DNA of 64,000 bases from Paraniabella defluvii (GCA_019316985.1 CP079215.1:3534001-3598000); one strand, 5' to 3'; shown: positions 43,010-53,613, counted from the stretch's first letter. The notes: generated from the sequence alone by a model not told the origin. Program-made: numbers and translations.

Positions 43010-43927
43010 ATGATCATCAGAAAGAAAGAACACTGGTTCAGGATGCTTTTTGTGTGGCACGGATCTGTGCTTCCTAAACTACTGCCACGCCTGCTGGCAC
43101 TGTTTTTATTATCATTTGTAATTGTATACCTGCATGGGCATATTCTTTCATATAAAGTGCCGCTAAATCCGGCGCCGCTGACATTGTTTGGATTTGTGCT
43201 GGCTTTGTTCCTGGGGTTTCGTAATAATGCAAGCTATGAACGATTTTGGGAGGGACGTAAGCTATGGGGTGCCCTGCTTAATGTTACCCGATCATTAACG
43301 CGCCAGGCTTTAACATTGACGAATGCACCGTTCAGTAATGACGAGATTACGAAGTTTGTAAGAATGCTGACCGCCTGCACTTATTCGCTCAAACACCAGT
43401 TAAGAGGAACAGATCCGCTCCAGGACCTTGAGCGCAGGTTGAGCGAACAACACTTTAAAACAGTTGCGCAGGAACAGTATAAGCCGGTAGTTATTATGAG
43501 GTTGTTAGCAGAATGGGTGCAAAAGGCAAGGAGTGAAAACAAAATAGATGCTATACAGCAGGCCCGTTTTGATGAGAACATTGATAAAATAGCGGATGTA
43601 ATAGGAGGGTGCGAAAGGATTGTTTCTACTCCGATACCCTACAGCTATCGCGTGCTGCTGCACCGCACCGTTTACATCTATTGCTTTTTGCTGCCTTTCG
43701 GACTTGTAGACAGTCTTAGCTGGCTAACTCCTTTTATAGTGGTATTTATAGCGTATACCTTTGTAGCGTTTGAAGCTATCGCTGATGAAATAGAGGAGCC
43801 CTTTGGTACGGATACCAATGATCTTGCATTGAGCAGTATGTGCGAAATGATAGAAGCTAGCTTACTGGAATTGACAGGCAAACATATAGAGATCAGCAGA
43901 GAAAATACGCATGGTTTTTTAGACTAA
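43010..43927 (+). CDS. Bestrophin-family ion channel protein
   Basis: This intact 305-residue membrane protein belongs to the bestrophin/UPF0187 (YneE) family of pentameric anion or cation channels. The N-terminus contains helices around LPRLLALFLLSFVIVYLHG and LTLFGFVLALFLGFRNNASY, followed by the conserved ERFWEGRKLWGALLN. The later helices include IPYSYRVLLHRTVYIYCFLL, and EIEEPFGTDTNDL is the conserved acidic/proline loop. It seems to be a single gene with its own spacing on both sides. Confidence 0.88.
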   Translation: MIIRKKEHWFRMLFVWHGSVLPKLLPRLLALFLLSFVIVYLHGHILSYKVPLNPAPLTLFGFVLALFLGFRNNASYERFWEGRKLWGALLNVTRSLTRQALTLTNAPFSNDEITKFVRMLTACTYSLKHQLRGTDPLQDLERRLSEQHFKTVAQEQYKPVVIMRLLAEWVQKARSENKIDAIQQARFDENIDKIADVIGGCERIVSTPIPYSYRVLLHRTVYIYCFLLPFGLVDSLSWLTPFIVVFIAYTFVAFEAIADEIEEPFGTDTNDLALSSMCEMIEASLLELTGKHIEISRENTHGFLD

Positions 43928-44029
43928 TCGCCTTTGCAATATCTGTCTTTAAATACCTTGGAACAGGAGTGGCAACTGTTGATTGCAGCATGGTGAGCAT
44001 TAAAAATCAAACTGCTTTTTATGAGCTTA

Positions 44030-44037
44030 TATCTTTG
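44030..44037 (+). promoter_or_regulatory. Bacteroidota -7 box upstream of the DyP peroxidase
   Basis: TATCTTTG fits TAnnTTTG exactly and lies 39 bp before the ATG at 44077. No clear -33 TTG was found at 19-21 bp. Confidence 0.5.
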
Positions 44038-44076
44038 TAAAAAATAAACAACAAACCTTTTTAATTCTTAGAATTG

Positions 44077-45017
44077 ATGTTAGATACAAACCCTGCACCC
44101 CAAAATGTACTGGATTACCATGGCAACAATACCTTGTTTATGGTTTGGAACTTTAAGGATGACATTGATATTAAAGATGCGTTTAAAAGGCTTTGTGCAT
44201 TAGTGATTAACCTGAATCATTCTGCGGATGTTCGCTTTCAGGACAACAGTGAGAGCTGTGTGATGGGTATCGGGCATGATGCCTGGATAAGGCTTCAGTT
44301 GCCGGTTCCTCTTCCCCAAGAGCTAGTAAATTTTAGTCCTGTTTCCGGCGCCAGGCATACTGCTCCTTCGACTAAAGGCGATTTGCATTTTTTCATCTCA
44401 GGTCCTTCAATAATAGAGGAATATGCTATGATATGGCAGCGGCCATATCTGATATTTTGGGCCTTGTGGCTGTATGCGTGGAAGAAGTGCACGGTTTCAG
44501 GTATTGGGACGGGCGGTCGATCCTTGGATTTGTAGATGGCACAGAGAACCCACACGGAGAAAAGCAGCGGGCTTATTTTGGCCTTATCGGAGATAGCGAC
44601 CCGGCATATAAGAATGGTAGTTATCTTTTTGTACAGAAATACCTTCACGACCTGAAAGCATTTAATGCATTATCCCTTCCGGAACAGGAAGCCGTATTTG
44701 GCAGGCATAAGGCAAGTGATATTGAAATGCCGGATGAGGTAAAGCCCAAAAACTCACATAGCGCGGTTGCCAACGTGGGAGACGATTTTAAAATTATTCG
44801 CGATAATATGCCTTTCGGAAATATAGGAAACAACGAAATGGGTACTTATTTTATTGCTTATGCAAGTACTTTCAGCACAGTAAAAAAGATGCTGGACAAA
44901 ATGTTTATCGGTGAGCCGGAAGGAAATTATGACCGTTTACTGGATTTCAGCACTGCAAAAACCGGGTACCTGTTTTTCGTACCAACACTGGACATGCTGG
45001 ATGATTTTTCAAATTAA
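44077..45017 (+). CDS. Dyp-type peroxidase (one frameshift)
   Basis: This is a haem peroxidase of the DyP superfamily, YfeX-like. The catalytic-aspartate signature GFVDGTENPHGEKQRAY is clear, and the proximal haem histidine is in PKNSHSAVANVG. The N-terminal ferredoxin-like half includes NNTLFMVWNF and VMGIGHDAWIRLQLP. Near 44430 the frame breaks; restoration joins LHFFISGPSIIE to CYDMAAAISDILG. About 310 residues, normal for the class. The ATG at 44077 is preferred to a TTG one codon upstream. No encapsulin gene lies next to it and no encapsulin-targeting tail is evident, so a free cytoplasmic enzyme is likely. Confidence 0.87.
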
Positions 45018-45156
45018 AAGCCGGGAGAAAAGAGCGTTAAACCGAATTAAATTGGCATTGCTGTTTCTAAAAGCATACAGATGCGCCTTGCTTCATTTAC
45101 CGGCAGAACGATGGCAATGGAATGGCGGCCACCTTTGTTTAATGGTTGAAAATTAT

Positions 45157-45584
45157 TTAGGCCTTTTCATTAAAACTTACCATCCAGTTAATACCAAACT
45201 GGTCGGTTACCATTCCAAACAAGTCGCCCCAAAAAGCTACAGCCAGGGGCACAGCTATTTGACCGTATGCAGCAAGACCTGAAAATATTTTTTCTGCTTC
45301 GGTTTTACTGGTAGCCGATACGGATACCGAGAAATTATTTCCTTGCACGAGGGATTGGGCGCCCTGCTCATCTGCATCACATCCCATCAATACGGAACTG
45401 CCTATTGGCAGGGAGATATGCATAATCAGGTTCTTGTTTTCCGGGGTAACCTCGTATCCCTGATCAGCGGGCAATTCCCGAACCGGGCAATATGCCCAAA
45501 AGGTCCACCAAATATGGTTTGGTAATAAGTGAACGCTTCTTCACAATTACCGTTGAACGTGAGGTAGGTGTTTGCTGTTGCCAT
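45157..45584 (-). CDS. VOC-family protein (PhnB/glyoxalase-like) (one frameshift)
   Basis: After restoring one G (shortened run at 45477-45479) the frame reads from the ATG at 45584: YLTFNGNCEEAFTYYQTIFG, then MHISLPIGSSVLMGCDA and WGDLFGMVTDQFGINWMVSF. These are the hallmarks of PhnB-like vicinal-oxygen-chelate proteins of about 142 residues. Substrate unknown. It is convergent with the peroxidase gene. Confidence 0.85.
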
Positions 45585-45623
45585 TTTTTATATTTTTGAA
45601 GTTAAGATTGTATTTATAGGCTG

Positions 45624-45932
45624 CTATACGGCGCCTTTGTTGTTTGAGAATGCAACCGGTAATAGGTTGATACGGTATTTTGAAGCTACCCTTAACAAGA
45701 TCGGCATTAAAACAGAGGCTCCGGGTATTAATATAAAGGGTATACCAATGCCAGCTATTTTAAGCGTATCTGCCAGTTGTGTTTTTAAAAGATGCTCCTG
45801 GGAAGCGTCTATACTGCCGGTGCTAAGAAATTGCCTGATAACGAATAAAGCTTCCCTGTCGCCATCAAATTCGATAACGAGCCCTTTCAGAAAATGATAA
45901 GCCTGTTCTTCTATGATTGCTTCTACACTCAT
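45624..45932 (-). CDS. Short LETM1-like protein
   Basis: A 102-residue protein with an acidic N-terminal helical part (EEQAYHFLKGLVIEFDGDRE) and a C-terminal hydrophobic stretch, IPFILIPGASVLMPILLRVA, followed by NLLPVAFSNN. The IP-G-P-LLP-AF pattern resembles the conserved C-terminal segment of LETM1-domain proteins, which occurs in short form in Bacteroidota. Function unknown; membrane association is likely. It lies between the VOC gene and the chaperone cluster, on the same strand as both. Confidence 0.5.
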   Translation of the reverse strand: MSVEAIIEEQAYHFLKGLVIEFDGDREALFVIRQFLSTGSIDASQEHLLKTQLADTLKIAGIGIPFILIPGASVLMPILLRVASKYRINLLPVAFSNNKGAV

Positions 45933-45974
45933 TGTAAATTCATTGAATATGTATCGTTGGCAGGTTGTTTGAGA

Positions 45975-46255
45975 CTATGATTCCGAAGCATTTTCCAGTT
46001 GTTTTAATTTTTGTTGCAGCAGTTCTATACGGGTAAGTAAATGATGAATGGCATCTATCCCCGCAATATTGATTTGCAGTTCATAATACATCCGGATAAA
46101 TTTTTCGATATCGGGCAGTTGCTCAAACGTTATGTATTTTTTTTTACCGGAATGAACAAGTTCAATCAATCCATACTCATTCAATTGTTGAACAAAAGAT
46201 GTTTCTATTTCGTGGTAGATACAAAACTGTTCTATTGAAATTTTTTTGACCGCAT
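45975..46255 (-). CDS. cbpM: CbpM-like chaperone modulator (MerR-type)
   Basis: The upstream frame reads MRSKKISIEQFCIYHE from an ATG at 46255 if one A is restored in the seven-base T/A run at 46241-46247. It then continues through ETSFVQQLNEYGLIELVHSG, LPDIEKFIRMYYELQINIAG and a C-terminal coiled coil (RIELLQQKLKQLE). About 93 residues. This is the MerR-helix-turn-helix-like CbpM family that binds and restrains CbpA. It starts 7 bp after the DnaJ-like gene on the same strand, the classic cbpA-cbpM order. Without the restored base a start at the ATG at 46184 would give a truncated 69-residue product. Confidence 0.75.
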
Positions 46256-46262
46256 ACCTCTT

Positions 46263-47184
46263 CTATTTAGCGCGCTCTTTAGAGAGCTGTTCAAATAAAT
46301 CTTTTTCTTTTGCTGTAATACTGGTAGGGAGCTTTACGTCGTATGTTATATAAAGGTCTCCATATGTGTGCTCCTTTTTATAAACCGGGAATCCTTTCCT
46401 TTCAGCCGTATTTTTGTACCGTTCTGCGTTTCCGGGGCTACTTTAAGTTTTACCGTACCGGATAGTGTATGAACGGTTTCGTCTCCGCCTAATATAGCTT
46501 TATAAAGATTCAACGGCACGGTGGTATACAGGTCGTTTCCCCGCCGTATAAAAGCCGTATCATTCTTTATTTCAAAAGTAATATACAGATCACCGTCGGG
46601 ACCGCCGTTCACACCGGGGCCTCCATAGCCGGTAAGTTTTATTTCCTGGCCGTTCTCAACTCCTGCAGGAACGGTAATGCGAATATTCCTGCCATTCACT
46701 GTAAATGTTTTCTTTTGCATAGTATAAGCTTCGGATAATTTGATCTGCAGTGAGGCACGAAGATCTTGTCCCTTAAACTTCGTTTGCCTGCCGCCACTAC
46801 CACCGCCGAACATAGAAGCGAAAAAATCAGAGTAATCGTGGCTGCCAGCTCCTGGTGGGAATGATATCCGCCTGCAAACGGATTGCCTTGCTCCCGAAAG
46901 GATCGTCGCTATAACTGCTGTAAGCCTGCTGCTGGCGGCGCGCTTCTTCAAACTGCTCTGCATGTTTCCAGTCTTTTCCATATCGATCATATTTTTTCTT
47001 TTCTCCGGATCACTTAGCACTTCATTGGCTTCATTGATTTGCTGAAATAGCTTTCCTGCCTCCGGATTTCCGGGGTTCAGATCCGGATGATGTTGGCGGG
47101 CCAGTTTACGATAAGCTTTTTTATTTCATCAGCGGTTGCATTTTTATGAACACCTAAAATTTTATAATAGTCTATATAGTCCAT
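46263..47184 (-). CDS. DnaJ-domain co-chaperone, CbpA-like (frameshifted)
   Basis: The N-terminal J domain is read as DYIDYYKILGVHKNATADEI, with the HPD motif in ARQHHPDLNPGNPEAG, continuing into FQQINEANEVLSDPEKRK. A glycine/phenylalanine-rich region (FFASMFGGGSGGRQTKF) follows, then two C-terminal substrate-binding beta domains (FTVNGRNIRITVPAGVENGQ and YKAILGGDETVHTLSG). No zinc-finger CxxCxG repeats are present, which makes it a type II (CbpA-like) protein. Frame breaks lie near 47110, 47010, 46865 and 46385. About 307 residues. It stimulates an Hsp70, plausibly the dnaK product encoded divergently 584 bp away. Confidence 0.85.
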
Positions 47185-47768
47185 TTCAATGTTTGATTTA
47201 TAACAAAAAGGCCGGTTGTAAAATCTTTCCCTTATTTCTTACAGTAGCTGGCAGAGCGTAGATTGCCGAATATATGTTTCCTGATTTATTTTCATTTAAG
47301 AGCCCGGTTCCGAAACAAGATCAGTAAGGATTGCCACATCATCCGGGTATTACAATACAGGAGCGTCCCTACTAAAATGATCTTCTACTTATAAATGAAA
47401 GATGCCGGGGAATGCTCTTTTTCTAATACCTGCCTTTCGATAAACAAAAGTAAGCTGAAGCAGTAGTAGCGTTGATTAAGACCTAACTATTTGCGACATT
47501 AATTTCACAATATTGAATACTAATAATGCCTTATACATGAAGCTATATGCTGGTAAAGGTATTAGTTTTACAACAGGTAGTGTATGGAGTAGTAGTGGCT
47601 AAAATATCGGACTATCGCATTCATGCCCAGCAAAAGAAACTTTTACATGACGGCCTGAAAAGATGCCTTTATTTATTAATAGGCAGGATAATGCTTGTTT
47701 GTGTTTTAGATAACGCCAGCTATATGGTTATAACCTTCACAAAATATTTTTAATGCTTAATACTTTTT
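47185..47768. other. Divergent intergenic region between dnaJ-like and dnaK genes
   Basis: This region should hold promoters for both chaperone transcripts. A 68-codon plus-strand frame at 47547-47753 has no recognisable domain and is probably chance. I looked for a CIRCE inverted repeat (TTAGCACTC/GAGTGCTAA) and saw none. Confidence 0.4.
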
Positions 47769-49668
47769 ATGGGCAAAATAATCGGAATAGACTTAGGTAC
47801 CACCAACAGCTGTGTAGCTGTAATGGAAGGAATGAACCCATCGTGATCGCTAACGACGAAGGACGGCGTACCACGCCTTCTATAGTGGCTTTCATGAAAA
47901 ACGGGGAACGTAAGGTTGGCGATCCGGCAAAACGGCAGGCGATTACCAATCCTCACAATACCATCATGTCGGTAAAGCGATTTATGGGTAGGAAATTTGA
48001 CGAGGTCCAAAACGAGCTGTCTCATATAAGCTATAAAGTGGTGAAGGGCGACAATGATACGATCCGTATAGATATCGAAGGTCGTTTATACACGCCCCAG
48101 GAAATATCGGCAATCATTTTGCAAAAGATGAAAAAAGTTGCAGAGGATTATTTAGGACAGGATGTAACAGAAGCAGTGATAACCGTTCCTGCTTATTTTA
48201 ACGATGCGCAACGGCAAGCTACAAAAGAAGCCGGGGAAATAGCCGGGTTAAAAGTGAGCCGCATTGTAAATGAGCCTACAGCTGCCGCACTGGCTTATGG
48301 ATTGGGTAAAGAAGACAGAAATCATAAGATAGCGGTATTTGACCTGGGGAGGTACATTTGATATTTCAATTTTGGAGTTGGGAGACGGTGTGTTTGAAGT
48401 AAAATCTACTAATGGTGATACGCATCTTGGAGGTGACGATTTTGACAAAATTATAATGGACTGGCTTGCTGATGAGTTTAAGAAGAACGAGGGCTTAGAT
48501 TTGCGCAAGGATCATATGGCGCTGCAAAGGATAAAGGATGCTGCAGAAAAAGCGAAGATAGAGCTTTCGTCTGCCACGGAAACAGAAATAAATCTTCCCT
48601 ACGTGACTGCCGTAGACGGGGTTCCGAAACATCTGGTTATAAAGTTAACAAGATCCAGATTCGAACAGCTGTCAGACCCTTTATTGAGCGGTGCCTGAAA
48701 CCCTGCGAGGCAGCGTTGAAAGATGCGGGGCTGACTGCTAAGGACATCGACGAGGTCATATTAGTAGGCGGAAGTACCCGGATTCCTAAAGTACAGCAAA
48801 TTGTAGAACAGTTTTTTGGTAGAAAGCCCAATAAAAGTGTAAACCCGGATGAAGTGGTGGCAATTGGAGCCGCTATACAGGGTGCTATACTCACCGGGGA
48901 GGTAAAAGATGTTGTATTATTAGATGTGACCCCTTTATCGCTTGGTTTAGAAACCATGGGAGGAGTAATGACCACACTCATACCAGCCAACACCACTATT
49001 CCTGCAAAAAAATCGGAAGTGTTTTCCACTGCAGGTGATAACCAGCCCGGTGTACAGGTTCATGTATTGCAGGGAGACCGCTCAATGGCAAAAGACAATA
49101 AAAGCCTGGGGATTTTTAATTTGGATGGTATTCCTCCTGCACCCAGGGGCATTCCCCAGATCGAAGTAACGTTTGATATTGATGCTAATGGTATCTTAAA
49201 TGTGAGCGCCAAAGATAAAGGTACCGGCAAAGAGCAAACCATTCGCATAGAGGCAGGCAGCGGGTTAAGCAAAGAAGAAGTAGAAAAAATGAGGAATGAT
49301 GCCAAAGCAAACGAAGCCGCAGACAAAGCCGCAAGAGAAAAAGCAGAAAAGATGAACCAGGCAGACAGCCTTATTTTTCAATCGGAAAACAGCTGAAGGA
49401 ATTTGGAGAAAAGATTTCTTCAGATAAGAAAGCAGCCATTGAAGGCGCTTTATCTGCTTTGAAATATGCACATGAGCACCAGGAAATTATTGGTGTTGAT
49501 AAGGCAATAACGGATCTGAATACGGCGTGGGCCGCTGCCAGCGAAGACATGTATAAGCAGAATACTCCAGGCGGCGAAGCCTCAAATGGAAACGAACAGG
49601 CCCGGCAAGATCCATCCGTTAACGGTAATGAAGATGTTACAGACGTACCCTTTGAAGAAGTGAAATGA
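47769..49668 (+). CDS. dnaK: Molecular chaperone DnaK (Hsp70) (frameshifted)
   Basis: Starts [20 protein letters not shown] at 47769. The ATPase domain shows [34 protein letters not shown], the phosphate loop [12 protein letters not shown] (after adding one G at 48346-48349) and [16 protein letters not shown]. The substrate domain contains [14 protein letters not shown] and [20 protein letters not shown], and the C-terminal lid ends DVPFEEVK. Frame breaks occur near 47831, 48349, 48690 and 49385. The corrected length is about 634 residues, normal for DnaK. It is a single-gene unit with a terminator, divergent from its likely DnaJ-like partner. Whether it is the housekeeping copy or a second paralogue cannot be told. 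Confidence 0.93.
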
Positions 49669-49688
49669 TGTACAATAGATGACTATAA

Positions 49689-49713
49689 GAGTCCCTCAGA
49701 CAAGGAGGGATTC
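49689..49713 (+). terminator. Terminator after dnaK
   Basis: GAGTCCCTC pairs with GAGGGATTC (one G-U pair) around a seven-base loop; the sequence after is T-rich (TTCTTTC), 20 bp after the dnaK stop. Confidence 0.65.
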
Positions 49714-49884
49714 TTTCATTAAATGATGTGTTGAACTGGTTGCCTGCAGGATTAAATTATTTTAAAAAGCTTGCTTCGAAATAATATGTGGTATTAACTG
49801 AAATGCACGGATACATCAATAATAAGCAACAGTACACCTATGGAATTACCTGATTGAAAAGAGGATAAGCATCTATAATAGATG

Positions 49885-49892
49885 TAAATTTG
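49885..49892 (+). promoter_or_regulatory. Possible -7 box of the AraC-family gene
   Basis: TAAATTTG fits TAnnTTTG. It lies only 16 bp before the ATG at 49909, so the leader would be very short. Confidence 0.4.
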
Positions 49893-49908
49893 CCTTCAAT
49901 TATTATGA

Positions 49909-50768
49909 ATGTTTATGGCTGCTAAGAAAAGTGATTCTTCGACTGACCGGGTAAACGATAAATATATCAATATTAAAAAGTCTTATGTTGCTTATCAAAG
50001 CTTTACAAGCTCTGAGGAGTTGAACTATTTTCCAGAAAAGTCTTTTACTGTAATCCTTTTAGACAATTGTTTTGGTGAATGTATAGCTGATACGGAACAA
50101 TATGAACTTAGTTCAAAACAGCTATTTATCCATCTTCCCGGTAAAATATTTAAATGGAAAATTTCACCTGAATCACGCGGCAGGAGACTTTTGATAAAAA
50201 GTCCGCTTATGGAAACTTTTACTACGCCAATCAGATATACTTTTTCATCCTCCAATAAACATATAGCATTAAAACTTGATGATGAAGGTTATCGGAAATT
50301 TAGTGAAGAGTTTAATGCAATTAAGAAAGAAATAGATTCGGATTTAGTGTTTCCCGAATTGATTAATGCGAGGGCAAGACTCATTGCATTAATTGTTCAT
50401 TTGTGGAAAGATTATGTACATGGGCATACGGAAGTCTCACAAGGGGTCAATCTCTCCAATAAATTCCATGCTCTGGTTGACATGTATTATAAAAAGGAAA
50501 AGAGTGTTCTTTTTTATGCCAACCAATTGCATATTACTGCTAATTACCTGGGAATTATTTCCAGGAAAGAATTAGGCTTGTCTCCGATTGATTTGATCCG
50601 TGAAAGAGTAGTTCTTGAAGCAAAAAGTTCTTGCATAGTTCAGAAATGTCGGTTAAGGAAATTTGCCATGTTTTAGGATACGATAATTTCTCTTATTTTT
50701 CCCATCTTTTCAAAGCAAAAACGGGAATGACGCCAAAGGAATACAGAAGTAAACTATCTATATACTAA
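49909..50768 (+). CDS. AraC-family transcriptional regulator (one frameshift)
   Basis: The N-terminal ~170 residues form a beta-rich ligand-binding-like region (SFTVILLDNCFGECIADTEQ), of no identifiable effector. The C-terminal AraC domain has one helix-turn-helix at VLFYANQLHITANYLGIISR and the second, after one restored base near 50635, at MSVKEICHVLGYDNFSYFSH, ending KAKTGMTPKEYRSKLSIY. The corrected length is about 286 residues. ATGs at 49909 and 49915 are equally possible. The neighbouring genes do not reveal the target. Confidence 0.85.
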
Positions 50769-51111
50769 CAGGAAAACAGAAAAACCTCCAGTCAGTTGTT
50801 GCGCAAATGCAGTTACATGAACGGTTAAATGCAACAATATCCCCGGAATATCTTTCCATCTTGCAAAAGCTTCCATAGGGCATCATATTAAGTACTGTGT
50901 CTGCATAATTTTTTTAGTAGCAGCATTTCTTCCTTCGGTTCTGCCAGAACCTGTAGTCATCACTTTACTGAAGAGTATATTGTTTTTTTGACCGGGGTAA
51001 AATGCCGGTGTGGATCGTTATTTGCATTATGTTCTTCGAATAATAGTGATCGTATTTTTCTACTTAGCCCGTTTAACAACGCTCTTTACCACACGCTAAA
51101 TAATTATCAAA
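50769..51111. other. Intergenic region
   Basis: 343 bp without a recognisable gene. The final 80 bp before the small ORF are AT-rich and may contain its promoter. Confidence 0.4.
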
Positions 51112-51390
51112 ATGAATGTTACTAAATTCGATTTACAAACAAGCAGGTACCTTTGGGTCGAGAATGACCGCGTATACAATGGCATGCCAAGTCGCAGGGA
51201 GTTTAACAGAAGTAACGGTAACCAGGTTCTTTTCCTGATTAATTGTTATACGTCCATCCAAGGGGCGTTAACCAAAAGCCAGCTCCTGGCGCTGGAACAG
51301 TTTATCGTGTGGGGCCTTCCTGTACAAGCTAAAAGCGAAATTTCGGCGCTGCAAAACATGTTAAAGGATTTTGAGCCGTCGCAGCAATAA
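51112..51390 (+). CDS. Small hypothetical protein, 92 residues
   Basis: The ATG at 51112 follows an AT-rich leader and opens a clean frame: MNVTKFDLQTSRYLWVENDR, LFLINCYTSIQGALTKSQLL and a helical C-terminus rich in Gln and Lys. I do not recognise the family. No signal peptide or membrane helix. Composition looks coding. It is convergent with the sensor kinase gene downstream. Confidence 0.5.
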   Translation: MNVTKFDLQTSRYLWVENDRVYNGMPSRREFNRSNGNQVLFLINCYTSIQGALTKSQLLALEQFIVWGLPVQAKSEISALQNMLKDFEPSQQ

Positions 51391-51555
51391 GTCGCCCGCC
51401 TTTTACGAACAGGAAGTGTGGAAGCAAGGGGAATGGTTACCCGGGTTTGGGGCAAATTATTCCGGTTGGCCAGGAAGCAAAATTTCATCAGCTAAAGATT
51501 GGTGCGGCAGTTGCAGCAGGTGGCGTTAGGTCATTGCCGCGTACATATGGGGATA

Positions 51556-53014
51556 TTATGAAAAATTAATTACCTGCTTAAAGGGTAGCGTGAATTGAAA
51601 TACAGATCCCTCACCTTCCTTACTTTGTACCGAAATTACACCTCCGTGGCGATTGATAATGCTGTTCACAATGTATAAACCAAGACCAATTCCCGAGATC
51701 GAGTTAGTATAGGTGTTAAGCACCCGGAAATAACGGTCAAAGATCTTGCTTATAGCAGCCGGCGGTATGCCAATACCTGAATCTTTGACCTTTACTATAA
51801 TTTCTTTTCGTTCTCCGTAGCGGAAATGATAATATCGCTGCCTGCAGGAGAATATTTGATTGCATTAGAAATAAGGTTGATCAGAACCTGCTCAATCAGC
51901 CGTTTATCAATAGCTACCGGCCGCAGATTTCCCGGGTGATAAATAAGACGGTGGTTTTTGGTGATTTTTTCAAGGTCGGCGATTTGTTCGGTAATAATAC
52001 TGTTCATGTCGGCCATTTCCATCTTCATCGGTATATTACCGGTACTTAAAGCGGTGGTGTCCAGTAAGGTGCGAATAAGCTCTGTCAGCCGGGTAACCTG
52101 GCCATCCATTGTTTGTAACATCGAAGCGCTTTGTCGATCTTCACTTTTTCAAAACGCTCTAGTAAAATTTCGGTAAAAGCTTTTACAGTGGTTACCGGAG
52201 TTTTTAATTCGTGACTTGCAATTTTTATAAATTCATCTTTTTGCTCTTCTAACATCTTTCGCCTGGTGATATCGCGTGCAACCTTAGCATATCCAATAAT
52301 TGTTTTATCGTCATTGAGAATAGATATCATAACGCCGCTCATAAAAAGCGATTGCCATACTTCCCGATATGCCATCTTTCATCTTCTGCGCGCCCTTTTA
52401 CCCGCGCTGTTTGTAACTCCAGTTCATCTATCCCGTTAGCAATATCCTCCGGCGTGAATATCAGTGATGTATGTTGGCCGGTTGCTTCGGCTTCTGAATA
52501 GCCGAATATCAGTTCGGCTCCTTTACTCCACGTTGTAATGGTTGCCGCAGCGTCGAACGTTATGATCGCATAGTCTGTAGCACGTTCAAACGTTAGCCGT
52601 ATCAGCTCATTGGATTTGCTTAACAGGAGTCAATGTCAGACTTTTTCGTAAATCACGGGCAATCATCAATATGCCGGCTACTCTTCCATCACGGTCCCTC
52701 GCGGGCGACAGTAATACGTCAGATTTAATATGCTTCCCGCTTTTTGTAGTCATCATCAGGCCGGGTAGTTCTGTTATTACTTCTATATCAATTTCATGAG
52801 CTATGCTTACTATCCGCTCCAATTTGTCGGGCGACACCAGGAAGGATAAATGCCTGCCGATAACTTCTGCAGCGCTATACTCAAAAAGCTTCTCAGCTTC
52901 CCTGCTCCATATAATGATCTTATTGCTTAGGTCAACAACAATCAGGGCGTCGTCCGGGAAGCCGATCGCCGCGGAGTGTATATAAATATTTTGTGAGAGA
53001 GAATTGCTATCCAT
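51556..53014 (-). CDS. PAS-domain sensor histidine kinase, cytoplasmic (frameshifted)
   Basis: Two PAS domains precede the kinase. The first spans about residues 15-125 (DDALIVVDLSNKIIIWSREA, VIGRHLSFLVSPDKLE); the second begins RATDYAIITFDAAATITTWS, with ILNDDKTIIGYAKVARDIT as its last strand. The kinase has the histidine box IKIASHELKTPVTTVKAF, the N box VLINLISNAIKYSPAGS, the G1 box VKDSGIGIPP and the G2 box GIGLGLYIVNSIINRHGG. Frame breaks are near 52615, 52370, 52125 and 51805. About 485 residues, no membrane segment, so it senses an intracellular cue. A response regulator is encoded 240 bp upstream on the same strand and may be its partner, although a terminator lies between them. Confidence 0.85.
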
Positions 53015-53049
53015 GTTTAGTAGTTTTTCTTTGCCGCACCTGTAATTTC

Positions 53050-53069
53050 AAAAATTGCCCTTAGGGCAA
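53050..53069 (-). terminator. Probable terminator of the response regulator transcript
   Basis: TTGCCC and GGGCAA form a perfect hairpin around a three-base loop (53055-53069). On the minus strand the stem is followed by TTTT. It lies about 185 bp after the response regulator stop and 41 bp before the sensor kinase start, and could also act as an attenuator. Confidence 0.5.
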
Positions 53070-53253
53070 AACGTCCTTTTTCGCCTTTTAAATGCGGCGC
53101 CTTCAGCATTATATGTAATAGATTAGCTACGCAATTATAATTCCACAAACCATGGGGATTTGATTTTTATTGTCAATAAGGCATCTCTTACCCGTCATTT
53201 AAATAGTCGGGTATTACAGCAGCTATTACCAAGTTTTATCAATTGAAAACCAG

Positions 53254-53613
53254 TTAACCGGCAAGCAGCATGCGCACTCTCGTACGAAAGTCGTCAATAG
53301 AAAATGGTTTTTCAATGAAAACATCAGCACAGTTTTTAGATAATTTTTTGAATCTAAATGAGCCGACATTAGCATAATAGGTGTCGCTTTTAAAGTCGTT
53401 ATGGCCTTTCATTTCGTTGCAGATATCAATGCCATTACCATCGGGTAGCCTCACATCCAGTATAATGAGGTCGGGAAATTGTTTCTCCAGTTCCTGTTTA
53501 AAAGCCCTCACCGTGGCGCAGGGTACCAGTACATACTCGTCCAAGGCTAAGATCAGGCAGATCACTTCCATCAAATCGGGTTCATCTTCAACAATCAAAA
53601 TCACTTTAGACAT
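53254..53613 (-). CDS. Single-domain response regulator (CheY-like)
   Basis: A 119-residue receiver: the acidic pocket in ILIVEDEPDLMEVI, the phosphoacceptor aspartate in DLIILDVRLPDGNGIDI and the conserved lysine in ADVFIEKPFSID. The frame is open throughout, but a stretch from about residue 75 reads SDTYYANVGSFRFKK. Shifting the frame there gives ATPIMLMSAHLDSKK, the expected receiver strand with the conserved Thr/Ser. So two compensating indels (one added A near 53388, one lost A in the run near 53342) appear to garble about a dozen residues. No output domain. Possible partner of the adjacent PAS kinase. Confidence 0.85.
   Translation of the reverse strand: MSKVILIVEDEPDLMEVICLILALDEYVLVPCATVRAFKQELEKQFPDLIILDVRLPDGNGIDICNEMKGHNDFKSDTYYANVGSFRFKKLSKNCADVFIEKPFSIDDFRTRVRMLLAG

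Noticed and set aside
44077..45017. DyP peroxidase as encapsulin cargo
   Set aside because: No encapsulin gene is adjacent and no C-terminal targeting peptide is apparent.
47547..47753. 68-codon ORF upstream of dnaK
   Set aside because: No domain and it occupies the expected dnaK promoter region.
47185..47768. CIRCE element controlling dnaK
   Set aside because: The TTAGCACTC/GAGTGCTAA inverted repeat was not found.
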